Source: Pseudomonas frederiksbergensis (GTDB lineage Bacteria; Pseudomonadota; Gammaproteobacteria; Pseudomonadales; Pseudomonadaceae). From it: a stretch of 64,000 nucleotides of DNA. The stretch lies in contig NZ_MOBM01000038.1 in NCBI RefSeq assembly GCF_003732275.1, forward strand, positions 896,679 to 960,678. Reading direction: 5' to 3'. Position numbers and translations under genes: made by a program. This document shows positions 9,153-16,880 of the stretch, piece after piece. The notes below the pieces were generated by a model. The model had not been told where the DNA came from. It was given only the letters and a program-made list of their open reading frames with translations, and searched no databases. Within the stretch, counting starts at the first letter, position 1. Every line of letters starts with the position of its first letter.

Positions 9153-9162
9153 TACTAAAGTA
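9153..9162 (-). promoter_or_regulatory. TACYAA-type element upstream of the CxxxCW-erbR operon
   Basis: TACTAAAGTA is a dyad (TACT, AA, AGTA) about 83-92 bp upstream of the minus-strand start at 9070. It is the most symmetrical of the seven copies in this region. If ErbR binds it, the operon would be autoregulated. Confidence 0.5.
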
Positions 9163-9195
9163 GTAATTTTGCCCGGATTGCCGGGTGCTTTCCTT

Positions 9196-9455
9196 GTGAA
9201 CACAAATATGTGAACACCTCAGATCAACTGTGGGAGCGAGCCTGCTCGCGATGAGGCCATCACATCCAGCATTGATGTCGACTGACACACCGCAATCGCG
9301 AGCAGGCTCGCTCCCACACTGAATGGTGTGTGAACACAAAATATGTGAACACCTCAGATCAACTGTGGGAGCGAGCCTGCTCGCGATGAGGCCATCACAT
9401 TCAGTATTGATGTCGACTGATACACCGCCATCGCGAGCAAGCCCGCTCCCACACG
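9196..9455. repeat. Tandem duplication of a 134-bp REP-containing block
   Basis: Unit 1 (9196-9329) and unit 2 (9330-9455) share GTGAACACA, TATGTGAACACCTCAGATC and a full REP pair (9232-9318 and 9367-9455). They differ only by scattered substitutions and one added A. The near-identity suggests a recent duplication. Confidence 0.85.
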
Positions 9456-9468
9456 GGGAATCGTGTTG

Positions 9469-10260
9469 TCAGTTGGTTTTGCGCAAGGCCGCGTGCTGCG
9501 GGTTGAAGGTGAGCACGGCCAGCAGGGCAAACACCAGCGTCAGCCCTACGCACACCGCCAGCGCGACCGGGTTGAAGCGTTCATACAGCGCAAACCGCAC
9601 CAGTTCCACCGCATGGGTGAACGGGTTCAAGGCACACAACCAATACAACCACTCGCTGGATTCGCGCATTTTCCACAGCGGATACAGCGCCGACGACAGG
9701 AAAAACAGCGGGAAGATTACGAAGTTCATCACCCCGGCAAAGTTCTCCAGTTGGCGGATGGCGTTGGACAGCAACAGCCCCAGCGCGCTAAGCATCAACG
9801 CGACCAGAAGCAACGCCGGCAACGCCAGCAACAAACCCGTGGCCGGCGGTCGCACGCCGTACAGCCAGGCAATCGCCAGAAAGGCATACACCTGCAACAG
9901 CGAAATCAGCGATGTCGCCAGCAATTTGCTGCACAGCAGGAAGGTCCGGGGCAGGGGGCTGGTCAGCAGCACGCGCATGCTGCCCATCTCCCGGTCGTAG
10001 ACCATCGACAGCGAACCTTGCATGCCGTTGAACAGCAGGATCATGCAGGCCAGGCCCGGGATGATGTAAACCTCATAGGGAATGTAGGTGTCATAGGGCT
10101 CGATGATGGCGATGCCGAGTGCCGCGCGAAAACCGGCGGCGAACACCAGCAGCCACAACAACGGCCGCACCAACGCACTGAGAAACCGCGTGCGCTGCAA
10201 CACAAAGCGTAGCCATTCACGCAGTACGATACCGCTGAAGCATTGCCAGTAAACATTCAT
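9469..10260 (-). CDS. pedC: ABC-2 type transporter permease PedC
   Basis: This is an inner-membrane permease of 263 residues with about six hydrophobic segments and the ABC-2 family pattern (MILLFNGMQGSLSMVYDREMGSMRVLLTSPLPRTFLL and YPLWKMRESSEWLYWLCALNPFTHAVELVRFALY). It forms the membrane part of the ABC system conserved beside PQQ alcohol dehydrogenases (PedC in P. putida). It overlaps the ATPase gene by the four bases ATGA. The transported substrate is not known; ABC-2 permeases usually export. Confidence 0.85.
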   Translation of the reverse strand: MNVYWQCFSGIVLREWLRFVLQRTRFLSALVRPLLWLLVFAAGFRAALGIAIIEPYDTYIPYEVYIIPGLACMILLFNGMQGSLSMVYDREMGSMRVLLTSPLPRTFLLCSKLLATSLISLLQVYAFLAIAWLYGVRPPATGLLLALPALLLVALMLSALGLLLSNAIRQLENFAGVMNFVIFPLFFLSSALYPLWKMRESSEWLYWLCALNPFTHAVELVRFALYERFNPVALAVCVGLTLVFALLAVLTFNPQHAALRKTN

Positions 10261-11000
10261 CTGACGACTGCTCCTGAAGGGGCCGAGGTGGTCAGTCGCG
10301 CGAAGGCCGAACCGAGGTCACCGCCATGTTCCAGGCTCAACGCATCAGCCTGTCCGCTGGCCACCAAACGGCCTTGATGCAGGATCAGCAAGTTGTCGCT
10401 GGGCTGCACTTCATCCAGCAAATGAGTGGTCCAGAGCACACTGATGTTGTGCTCGCGGCACAGACTGCGGATGTGTTGGTTGAGCGCCAGACGACTGGCC
10501 GGATCGAGGCCGACACTGGCCTCATCAAGCAGCAGCAAGCTTGGCTCATGCAGCAACGCGCGGGCGATTTCCACCCGCCGGCGATGGCCGCCATTGAGTT
10601 CGCGTACCCGTTCGCCACGGCGTTCGGTCAAGGCCTGACGTGCCAGTTCGGCGTCGACCCGAAGTCCGGTCTGGCGTCGGGACAGGCCATGCAGCGCGGC
10701 GTGATAACGCAGGTTCTGCTCGACGCTGAGGTCTAGATCCAAGGTGCTTTGCTGAAATACCACACCCAACTGCTTGAGCGCCGGACGTGCCGAGGTGCGC
10801 AAGGAACAGCCGCCGACCCGAATATCACCGCGCTGTACATCATAAAGACGGGTGAGCAGGGCGATCAGTGTCGACTTGCCCGCGCCGTTCGGTCCCAGCA
10901 GCGCGGCAAAACGCCCGGATGCCAGGTTGAAACTCACCTGACGCAAGGCCTCGCGCTGGCCGTAAGCGAAACTCAGGTCGCTGACTTCAAGGGCGTTCAT
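10257..11000 (-). CDS. pedB: ABC transporter ATP-binding protein PedB
   Basis: This is a 247-residue ABC ATPase. Walker A is GPNGAGKST (about 35-43), the Q-loop is VVFQQSTLDLD, Walker B is LLLLDEAS and the H-loop is WTTHLLDE. The signature is unusual: LNGGHRRRVEIARAL in place of LSGGQ. The start at 11000 gives MNALEVSDLSFAYG and an ATGA overlap with the upstream beta-propeller gene; an upstream in-frame start at 11021 would add seven residues and is less likely. It pairs with the permease PedC, to which it is also coupled by an ATGA overlap. Confidence 0.87.
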   Translation of the reverse strand: MNALEVSDLSFAYGQREALRQVSFNLASGRFAALLGPNGAGKSTLIALLTRLYDVQRGDIRVGGCSLRTSARPALKQLGVVFQQSTLDLDLSVEQNLRYHAALHGLSRRQTGLRVDAELARQALTERRGERVRELNGGHRRRVEIARALLHEPSLLLLDEASVGLDPASRLALNQHIRSLCREHNISVLWTTHLLDEVQPSDNLLILHQGRLVASGQADALSLEHGGDLGSAFARLTTSAPSGAVVR

Positions 11001-11956
11001 GGCGTCACCACCACGCCCCACGGATAGCGCCCGACCTTCACCGATTTGGTCACCTTGAGGCTGTCGACATCGATCACCGATACGTCGCCACTGACGCCAT
11101 TGGTGGCCAGTAATTGCCGTTGATCCGGGGTGAACGACATCTGCCAGACCCGTCGGCCCACCAGCAGGTAATCAAGGATCTCGAAGGTCTTGGCGTCGAT
11201 CACCGCCACATGGTTGGCCGGGCCGAGGGCGACGAAACCGTATTTGCCGTCGGCGCTGAGTTTGATCCCCACCGGCTGAACCTTGTCCGGGTGTACGCCT
11301 TTGATCTGGAAGGTCAGGGTCTTGAGGATCTTGCGGCTGGCGACGTCGAGAATCGTCACCGTGCCGCCGATTTCCGCCGAGGCCCAGAGCTGCGAGCCAT
11401 CGGGATTGAATTCGACAAAACGCGGCCGCTGATCGACCAGGGTGTTGTCGGCCAGGTTCTGGGTGCTGGTGTCGATCCAGTGCAGCATGTTGGTGGTTTC
11501 ACTGGTGTTCACCGCCCACTTGCCGTCGGGGCTGACGGCCATGCCTTCGGGCTCGACGCCGACGTTGATCTGCCCGAGCACTTTGGAAGTTTCGGTGTCG
11601 ATCACTGTCACCAGTGCATCGTCCTCGTTGGAGACATACAGCCAGCGATTATTAGGGTGCAGGGCGAATTGCTCGGGGTCTTTGCCCGAAGGCAGTTCCT
11701 TGATGATCTTGCGCGTGGCGACGTCCATCACCTGGACCCGGTCCGAATCGCTGGCGCAGATGTACAGCAGCTTATTGTCGTGGGACAGCAACAGGCCGCG
11801 CGGGCGCTGGCCGACGGGCAGGGTGTCGGTGACTTTCAGGGTCTGCATGTCGATCAGGCTCAGGCTGTTGTCCTTTTCGTTGGAGACCCAGGCGGTGCTG
11901 GCAGCGGCGTGCCCGGCGGCGAGCAGCAGGGCGCAGGAAAGCAGGGTGCGGCGCAT
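10997..11956 (-). CDS. pedA2: YVTN-family beta-propeller protein PedA2 (PQQ-catabolism associated)
   Basis: This is a periplasmic beta-propeller of 319 residues. A signal peptide (MRRTLLSCALLLAAGHAAAS) precedes about seven YVTN-type blades, each with the pattern SL-I-D-----V-VG--P-G---S-DG (for example LSLIDMQTLKVTDTLPVGQRPRG, and VSVIDVDSLKVTKSVKVGRYPWG at the end). The family occurs specifically beside PQQ-dependent alcohol dehydrogenases. It is the second gene of the four-gene minus-strand operon with the substrate-binding protein, ATPase and permease, and may be an accessory binding component. The function has not been established. Confidence 0.85.
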   Translation of the reverse strand: MRRTLLSCALLLAAGHAAASTAWVSNEKDNSLSLIDMQTLKVTDTLPVGQRPRGLLLSHDNKLLYICASDSDRVQVMDVATRKIIKELPSGKDPEQFALHPNNRWLYVSNEDDALVTVIDTETSKVLGQINVGVEPEGMAVSPDGKWAVNTSETTNMLHWIDTSTQNLADNTLVDQRPRFVEFNPDGSQLWASAEIGGTVTILDVASRKILKTLTFQIKGVHPDKVQPVGIKLSADGKYGFVALGPANHVAVIDAKTFEILDYLLVGRRVWQMSFTPDQRQLLATNGVSGDVSVIDVDSLKVTKSVKVGRYPWGVVVTP

Positions 11957-11992
11957 GGCAGATTCCTTATTGTTGTTGTCGTGAAAAAAGGA

Positions 11993-13177
11993 TCAGAGAA
12001 AGCGGCAGCTGACCTCGGCTTTGTCGTAACCCAGGCTGTCCATTTCGTTGACGGGGTGCAGGAAACCGTCTTGCGGCGAGGTGCTGACCAGTGCCCGGGG
12101 TTGCACGATGGGGATCGGCTGGCGCAACTGACCGTTCCATGGCCGATAACTGAGCTTGCGACCCTTGAAGCCGTCCAGAGGCAATTGATCGCTGATTGCA
12201 AGCGTACGGATCGCCATGGCATCGGCCTGACGCAGTTTGCCCACCGCACTGGCGATGCTGCGTACGGCCATCCACGCGGCGAAATCCCGGTCGTTCATCC
12301 AGCGTCCGGTCAGGGCTTCGAAGCGCTTCTGCAACTGCGCGGCGCCGTAGGTTTCTACGGTCTTGTGCCAGCCCACCGGGGTCAGGCCCTGAGTGCCGGC
12401 GACCGGCCGTGGATACCAGGTCTGGTAGGGCACGTACTCGCCGAAGTCGCCGCGTTCATCGGCCACCAGCACCACGTCGTACTCGGCGGTCTGGGTGAAC
12501 AGTGGCATGTCGGCCTGGGCGCTGCGGCGCTGGTCGTTATCGAAGCTCCAGGCTTTCTCCGCTATCAGTTGCAGGCCGAAGCGTTTGGCCGCCCGACGCA
12601 GGGCGGCGGCATAGGCTTGATCGTCCGCGGTCGGGCCGACAATCAGCAGCGCCCGTTGCCATTTACGCAGCACCAGAAATTGCGCCAACGCATCGGCCAG
12701 CATCGCGCGGCTTGGCAGGCTGTGCAGCACGTTTGGCAGACAATCGGTGCTGCGCAGACTGTCATCGGGGCTGCCGGCATTGAACAGCAAGCTGTCGGGT
12801 AGCACGGCGCTGAGTCTGCGCAGGGTTTCCACCGGTGCATTCACCACAAACAGGCGCAGGCCTTGTTCGTGTTGGGCTTTGGCTGCTTCGATCAGCGCAT
12901 CCGGAGTGTCGACGCTGGCGCTGACCAGGCTGTAGCTGTGATTGAGAAAGCGCCCGGTACTGTTGCTGTCGGTGATCGCCAGTTCGGCGCCCCGCAGGCC
13001 GGCATCGGTCGGTTCGGGAATGACGTTCGACAGCAACGGGCCGGGGTCGGGGCGATAGCCCAGGTAGCCGATTTGCACCTGCAACGGCGCATCCGCCGCC
13101 TGAACCTGGGTCGCCACCCCGGCGGCGCAGGCTATCGCCAGCAAGTAGATCAAGGCATAAGGGGCGAGCTGGCGCAT
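11993..13177 (-). CDS. pedA1: ABC substrate-binding-like protein PedA1 (PQQ alcohol dehydrogenase system)
   Basis: This is a 394-residue periplasmic protein with a signal peptide (to about residue 28, ending QVQAADA). It resembles the branched-chain amino-acid type of ABC binding proteins but belongs to the subfamily tied to PQQ alcohol dehydrogenases. Two lobes are visible (about 30-160 and 165-370), with ALLIVGPTADDQAYAAALRRAAKRFG at the hinge and WMNDRDFAAWMAVRSIASAV later. It is the first gene of the operon that continues with pedA2, pedB and pedC. Its ligand is not known; an alcohol-derived or cofactor-related compound is plausible. Confidence 0.82.
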   Translation of the reverse strand: MRQLAPYALIYLLAIACAAGVATQVQAADAPLQVQIGYLGYRPDPGPLLSNVIPEPTDAGLRGAELAITDSNSTGRFLNHSYSLVSASVDTPDALIEAAKAQHEQGLRLFVVNAPVETLRRLSAVLPDSLLFNAGSPDDSLRSTDCLPNVLHSLPSRAMLADALAQFLVLRKWQRALLIVGPTADDQAYAAALRRAAKRFGLQLIAEKAWSFDNDQRRSAQADMPLFTQTAEYDVVLVADERGDFGEYVPYQTWYPRPVAGTQGLTPVGWHKTVETYGAAQLQKRFEALTGRWMNDRDFAAWMAVRSIASAVGKLRQADAMAIRTLAISDQLPLDGFKGRKLSYRPWNGQLRQPIPIVQPRALVSTSPQDGFLHPVNEMDSLGYDKAEVSCRFL

Positions 13178-13257
13178 AAAGGCACTCCATCACAGGTAGC
13201 GTCAGCATAGGAACCCAGGACGGGCGGGGAAATATGCAGAAAGTACCGATGAGCCAG

Positions 13258-13267
13258 TACCAAGGTC
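13258..13267 (-). promoter_or_regulatory. TACYAA-type element upstream of the pedA1-A2-B-C operon
   Basis: TACCAAGGTC lies about 81-90 bp before the pedA1 start. A second AGTACC lies 14 bp closer to the gene (13243-13248), so the site may be double. Confidence 0.45.
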
Positions 13268-13337
13268 GTAACTCACCCAGGGCGGCGCGGTTTTAGCATG
13301 GGCTACAACGGCCATCACTCAAGGGGGGAGATTGACC

Positions 13338-13466
13338 ATGCGAATTCTCAAAGCACTGCTCCTGCCGTTTTTGCTGATCCTGACCCTGATCGGCATCGAC
13401 AAGCTTCACGGCGCCCGACCCGTATTGGTTGGTCCTGCGCCACAAGCCCTACTACCAAGGGAGTAG
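13338..13466 (+). CDS. Possible 42-residue membrane peptide
   Basis: ATG at 13338 follows GGGGGGAG with six bases between. The translation has one hydrophobic helix near the N-terminus (LKALLLPFLLILTLIGI) followed by a short polar tail ending ALLPRE. It could be a small membrane or exported peptide of the PQQ region. Against this, its last codons coincide with the promoter element TACCAAGG for pedF. No family is recognised. Confidence 0.45.
   Translation: MRILKALLLPFLLILTLIGIDKLHGARPVLVGPAPQALLPRE
13453..13460 (+). promoter_or_regulatory. TACYAA-type element upstream of pedF
   Basis: TACCAAGG sits inside CTACTACCAAGGGAGTAG, whose ends CTACT and AGTAG are inverted repeats. It lies about 110 bp upstream of the pedF start. 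Confidence 0.5.
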
Positions 13467-13569
13467 GCCGCGGCCACCAAAGCAGCATGGGGTTGGCGCA
13501 AAGCCGTTCCTAAGATGGGTGCCATAGCCTCTTCAAAGAGGTTTTGCGTGCAATCTTGAGGGCAGAACA

Positions 13570-14031
13570 ATGACAACAAAACGCAACGCCTTGCTCATTG
13601 CCGGACTGCTGGCCGGTTTTATCAGCGCAGGTTCCGTCTGGGCTCACGGCAACGTGGTACCCCAGGCCGTCGAAACCAAGGGACTGACCCCGATCAAGGA
13701 TGCCGGTGTGCAGGTCGATGCCGATGGTTGGGCGGCGGCGAACCCTTACCGTTCCTCCCCGGAACACGATAAAGCCTTGGAAATCGGCTCTTCGGCCTAC
13801 AACCAGAACTGCGCGGCCTGTCATGGCCTGGAAGCCAAGTCCGGCGGCATCGCCCCTGACTTGCGCATGCTCGACGTCGGCGAGGCCGGTGATGAGTGGT
13901 TCGTCGAACGCGTGCGCCATGGCGCCGTGCGTGACGGCCGGGTGTACATGCCGAAGATGGCCGACTACCTGAGTCAGGAAGCCTTGTGGGCGGTGCGCAC
14001 CTACCTGGACAGCGTGCATGTCGAGGAGTGA
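13570..14031 (+). CDS. pedF: Cytochrome c-550 PedF
   Basis: This is a periplasmic monohaem c-type cytochrome of 153 residues. It has a signal peptide ending near SVWAHG, a haem-attachment motif CAACH at residues 81-85, and a likely axial Met in YMPKMADYLS. It belongs to the cytochrome c550 family that accepts electrons from quinoprotein alcohol dehydrogenases. It opens a plus-strand run (pedF, pedG, SoxYZ-like, metallo-hydrolase) with 3-nt spacing or overlaps, ahead of the dehydrogenase. P. aeruginosa uses ExaB, a different c550, beside its Ca-type enzyme. Confidence 0.9.
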   Translation: MTTKRNALLIAGLLAGFISAGSVWAHGNVVPQAVETKGLTPIKDAGVQVDADGWAAANPYRSSPEHDKALEIGSSAYNQNCAACHGLEAKSGGIAPDLRMLDVGEAGDEWFVERVRHGAVRDGRVYMPKMADYLSQEALWAVRTYLDSVHVEE

Positions 14032-14034
14032 CCC

Positions 14035-14910
14035 ATGCGTTTGCTCGCGGTGTTGATCAGCGCTGTGTGGCTGTGTTGCCAGACAGCGCAGGCGCAGGTC
14101 CGTACCTATGACGAAATGATCGCCGCCGCCGAGCTGAAAGTCGCGGTGTACAAGGACTTCGCGCCCTACAGCTTTGAAGACGCTGGCGAGGCTCGCGGGG
14201 TCGATGTCGAGCTTGCCCAGGCACTGGCCAAGGCCATGGGGGTGCGCCTGAAACTGATCTGGGCACCCGCCGGGGAAAAGCTCGACGACGACCTGCGCGA
14301 TTACATCTGGCGGGCCAGTCAGTTGCACAATCAGCAACTGGCCGACCTGATGATGCGCGTGCCCTACGATCGCGATTACTCACAGAAACGCAATGAACTG
14401 GGTGAACTGGAAAACGGCCATGTGGTGATGTTCGGGCCGTACCAGACCGAACAATGGCAAGTGGCTTATGACCGTCGTCGTCTGGACTCGGTGGCGAGTG
14501 TCGCGGTGTTCCAGCAACACCCGATCGGCGTCGAGGTCGACAGCGTGCCGTCGTTTTACCTGACCTCGGTGTTCAACGGCATGCTCGCCGCCAAGACCCA
14601 CCATTATCCAGGCGTATCTCAGGCGTTTGCCGCGATGAAGGCTGGTGAAGTCGACGCGGTAATGGCCATGCGCGGCGAGATCGACTGGCAAGTCCATCAG
14701 GCTGCCGACCCGCAAGTGGCGCTGGCGGAAAACGCCTACCCGAACATGGGCAAACAGCTCTGGGAGATCGGCATGGCGGTGCATGAAAGCAATCGGCAAC
14801 TGGCCTACGCCGTGGAAGAGGCGCTGGAAGGGTTGATTCGCGAGGGCTCGGTGAAAGCCATTTATGCCCGTTACGGCCTGCGGTATGACGTGCCCGAGAT
14901 GTATCAATAG
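14035..14910 (+). CDS. pedG: PedG, quinoprotein-associated periplasmic substrate-binding protein
   Basis: This is a 291-residue periplasmic protein with a signal peptide (to about residue 21, AQAQV) and the type II solute-binding fold of the amino-acid ABC family (KVAVYKDFAPYSFEDAGEARGVDVELAQALAKAMG near the N-terminus; AMKAGEVDAVMAMRGEIDW later). It matches the subfamily found beside quinoprotein dehydrogenases (XoxJ/MxaJ-like), thought to aid dehydrogenase maturation or activation rather than transport. No permease is adjacent. It follows pedF by 3 nt and overlaps the next gene by one base. Confidence 0.87.
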   Translation: MRLLAVLISAVWLCCQTAQAQVRTYDEMIAAAELKVAVYKDFAPYSFEDAGEARGVDVELAQALAKAMGVRLKLIWAPAGEKLDDDLRDYIWRASQLHNQQLADLMMRVPYDRDYSQKRNELGELENGHVVMFGPYQTEQWQVAYDRRRLDSVASVAVFQQHPIGVEVDSVPSFYLTSVFNGMLAAKTHHYPGVSQAFAAMKAGEVDAVMAMRGEIDWQVHQAADPQVALAENAYPNMGKQLWEIGMAVHESNRQLAYAVEEALEGLIREGSVKAIYARYGLRYDVPEMYQ

Positions 14911-15671
14911 TGAACTGGCGCGCGAGTTGTCTGTTGGCCTGCTGGTTACCCTTGGCCGCGAACGCGGTGGACGTCGAACCGGGTAAAGACCCGGTGCCGT
15001 CGGTGATGTGGGCGTTCTATCACAAGCAGATGCTCGGCGACGCACCGTTCGTGTTCGACGAGCGGGTCAAGTTGCTCGCGCCGCCATTTGCCGAAGACGC
15101 CCGACAAGTTCCGCTGGAAATTGACGCCCGGGCGTTCAAGGGTGAAGTGGTGCGAATCCTCGCCTGGGCCGAACTCAATCCGCTGCCGAAAATCGTCGAC
15201 TTCGAACCCTTGCCCGGTGTGCTGCCGTGGCTGTCGATCCGCATCCGCGTTGAACAGGCCACGCCATTACGTGCGGCGGTACTGACCCGCGACGGACTGT
15301 GGCATGTCGGCTCGACCCTGATCGATGCGGCAGGCGGCGGCTGCACGGCACCGAGCGTGGTGCGCACCCAGCCGGGTTGGGAAGAACACATCGGCGAAGT
15401 GCTGGGTGGTCGCTATCCCCGTGGTGAATTCAGTCGCGTGCGTTTGCAGGTGGCGCATCCGATGGACAACGGCATGGTCAGCGGCATCCCGGAATTTTTC
15501 ATCAACCAGGCCGAACTGCGCGATCAAAACGATCAGCTGCTGGCACGTCTGGCGTTGTTCCCGGCGGTCAGTGAAAACCCCAACCTGGCCTTCGACATCG
15601 AAGGAGCAGGGCAGACGCGCCTGGTGTTGCGCGACAACAGCGGCAATCAATTCGATGCGGCCATTCCCTGA
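14910..15671 (+). CDS. Quinoprotein dehydrogenase-associated SoxYZ-like carrier
   Basis: This is a 253-residue periplasmic protein read from a GTG that shares its G with the pedG stop codon. The signal peptide is short (SCLLACWLPLAANA). The N-terminal half resembles SoxY and includes a cysteine in AAGGGCTAPSVV, comparable to the sulfur-carrying cysteine of SoxY. The C-terminal half is SoxZ-like (VRLQVAHPMDNGMVSGIPEFFINQ, then an immunoglobulin-like strand set). The family is tied to PQQ enzyme clusters, and its cargo is unknown. Together with the CxxxCW rhodanese-like protein and the metallo-hydrolase it suggests a sulfur or thiol relay serving the dehydrogenase. Confidence 0.82.
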   Translation: MNWRASCLLACWLPLAANAVDVEPGKDPVPSVMWAFYHKQMLGDAPFVFDERVKLLAPPFAEDARQVPLEIDARAFKGEVVRILAWAELNPLPKIVDFEPLPGVLPWLSIRIRVEQATPLRAAVLTRDGLWHVGSTLIDAAGGGCTAPSVVRTQPGWEEHIGEVLGGRYPRGEFSRVRLQVAHPMDNGMVSGIPEFFINQAELRDQNDQLLARLALFPAVSENPNLAFDIEGAGQTRLVLRDNSGNQFDAAIP

Positions 15672-15686
15672 CCCAAGGAGCGAGTG

Positions 15687-16625
15687 ATGCGCTGGATGCT
15701 GCTGTTGTTCATCAGTCTGAGCCTGCCGACCCTGGCCGATCCCGACTACGCACTCAAGCCCCGACAGATCGCCGAAGACACCTGGTTGCTGGAAGGCAGC
15801 ACCGACAACTTCGCCAAGAGCAACGGCGGCAACATCGTCAACACCGCGTTCATCGTCACCGAGGAGGGCGTGGTGGTAATCGATACCGGACCGTCGAAAC
15901 GCTATGGCGAAGCCCTGCGCAAAGCGATTGCGATGACCACCGATAAACCGGTGACCCAGGTGCTGCTGACCCATCACCATCCCGACCATGTGTTGGGTAA
16001 TCAGGCTTTCACCGACGTGCCGATCGGCGCTTTGGCCGGTACCACCGAGTTGTTGCATCAACAGGGTGATGTCATGGCCGAGAACATGTATCGGCTGGTG
16101 GGCGACTGGATGCGCGGCACTGAGGTGGTATTGCCGACGCAGGCGCTGATGCCAGGTGTGAAAAGTTTTGGGAATCACGATTTGCGCCTACTGAGTCTGG
16201 GTGGGCACACCGGCGCGGATCTGGCTATTCTCGACCAGAAAACCGGCGTGCTGTTTGCCGGGGACCTGGTGTTTTATCAACGCGCCCTGACCACGCCGAA
16301 CAGCCCGGGGCTGTCGGTGTGGCTGGCGGACATCGCGACCCTGCAGGGTTTGCCGTGGACATTGATTGTCCCTGGCCATGGGCCGGTGGCCACGGACACA
16401 AAACCGTTCGAGCAGATGCGCGATTACCTGACCTGGCTGGACCAGCTGATGCGCGATGGCGCCGCTCATGGCAGCGACATGGCCGAGATGATCCGCAGCC
16501 CCATTCCCGAACGTTTCGCCGGGATCAGCCTGAGCCGCTATGAACTGATTCGCAGCGTCAGCCATTTGTACCCGCGTTACGAACGGGGGCAGATGAGGCG
16601 GGTAGATTCCGGCATGCGCAAATGA
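15687..16625 (+). CDS. Quinoprotein relay system zinc metallohydrolase
   Basis: This is an exported metallo-beta-lactamase-fold protein of 312 residues. A signal peptide (LLLFISLSLPTLA) is followed by the metal motif THHHPDHVLGN (HxHxDH, near residue 94), a further His in GGHTGADL, Asp in AGDLVF and His in PGHGPVA. All ligands needed for a dinuclear centre are present. The start at 15687 is preferred because AAGGAG lies six bases upstream; a GTG three bases earlier is also in frame. It closes the pedF-pedG-SoxYZ-like run. The substrate is unknown. Confidence 0.85.
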   Translation: MRWMLLLFISLSLPTLADPDYALKPRQIAEDTWLLEGSTDNFAKSNGGNIVNTAFIVTEEGVVVIDTGPSKRYGEALRKAIAMTTDKPVTQVLLTHHHPDHVLGNQAFTDVPIGALAGTTELLHQQGDVMAENMYRLVGDWMRGTEVVLPTQALMPGVKSFGNHDLRLLSLGGHTGADLAILDQKTGVLFAGDLVFYQRALTTPNSPGLSVWLADIATLQGLPWTLIVPGHGPVATDTKPFEQMRDYLTWLDQLMRDGAAHGSDMAEMIRSPIPERFAGISLSRYELIRSVSHLYPRYERGQMRRVDSGMRK

Positions 16626-16633
16626 CGCTTTTT

Positions 16634-16721
16634 GTGGGAGCGAGCCTGCTCGCGATGGCGGTGTGTCAGGCGTCATCAATGTTGAATGTTCTGGCCTCAT
16701 CGCGAGCAGGCTCGCTCCCAC
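16634..16721. repeat. REP pair (BIME)
   Basis: An inverted pair of GTGGGAGCGAGCCTGCTCGC cores lies between the metallohydrolase gene and the promoter of the dehydrogenase gene. Confidence 0.9.
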
Positions 16722-16760
16722 AGGGGCCGATGTCGATCACAAAATCCGCGACCGACCCGG

Positions 16761-16770
16761 TACTAAGGAA
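16761..16770 (+). promoter_or_regulatory. TACYAA-type element upstream of pedH
   Basis: TACTAAGGAA lies about 111-120 bp before the dehydrogenase start, followed a few bases later by GCATTGC. This gives pedH its own promoter separate from the pedF run. Confidence 0.5.
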
Positions 16771-16880
16771 CTAGCAATCTCCGCATTGCGGGCAATTGTT
16801 GCAAGGGCGGCGGCGCCCAAGAATCTGCACCAGACCGGGAAAATTTCCCGGGTATAACAAAAACCGCAGAGGTAGCCGTC

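Larger units (their letters stand above)
9071..9468. other. Gene-free stretch holding a promoter element and a duplicated REP module
   Basis: Nearest the CxxxCW gene lies a short AT-rich promoter region with a TACTAAAGTA element. The rest is a tandemly duplicated 134-bp block containing two REP pairs, up to the end of the ABC permease gene. No coding potential is convincing. Confidence 0.8.
13178..13569. other. Divergent intergenic region between pedA1 and pedF
   Basis: This stretch carries two TACYAA-type elements (13258-13267 and 13453-13460), one facing each divergent operon, and one possible 42-codon ORF. In P. putida the genes pedS2, pedR2 and pedE sit at the corresponding place; none is present here. 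Confidence 0.75.

Noticed and set aside
9232..9455. Regularly repeated palindromes resembling a CRISPR array
   Set aside because: The units are REP pairs within a duplicated block, with inverted rather than direct repeats and no unique spacers or cas genes.
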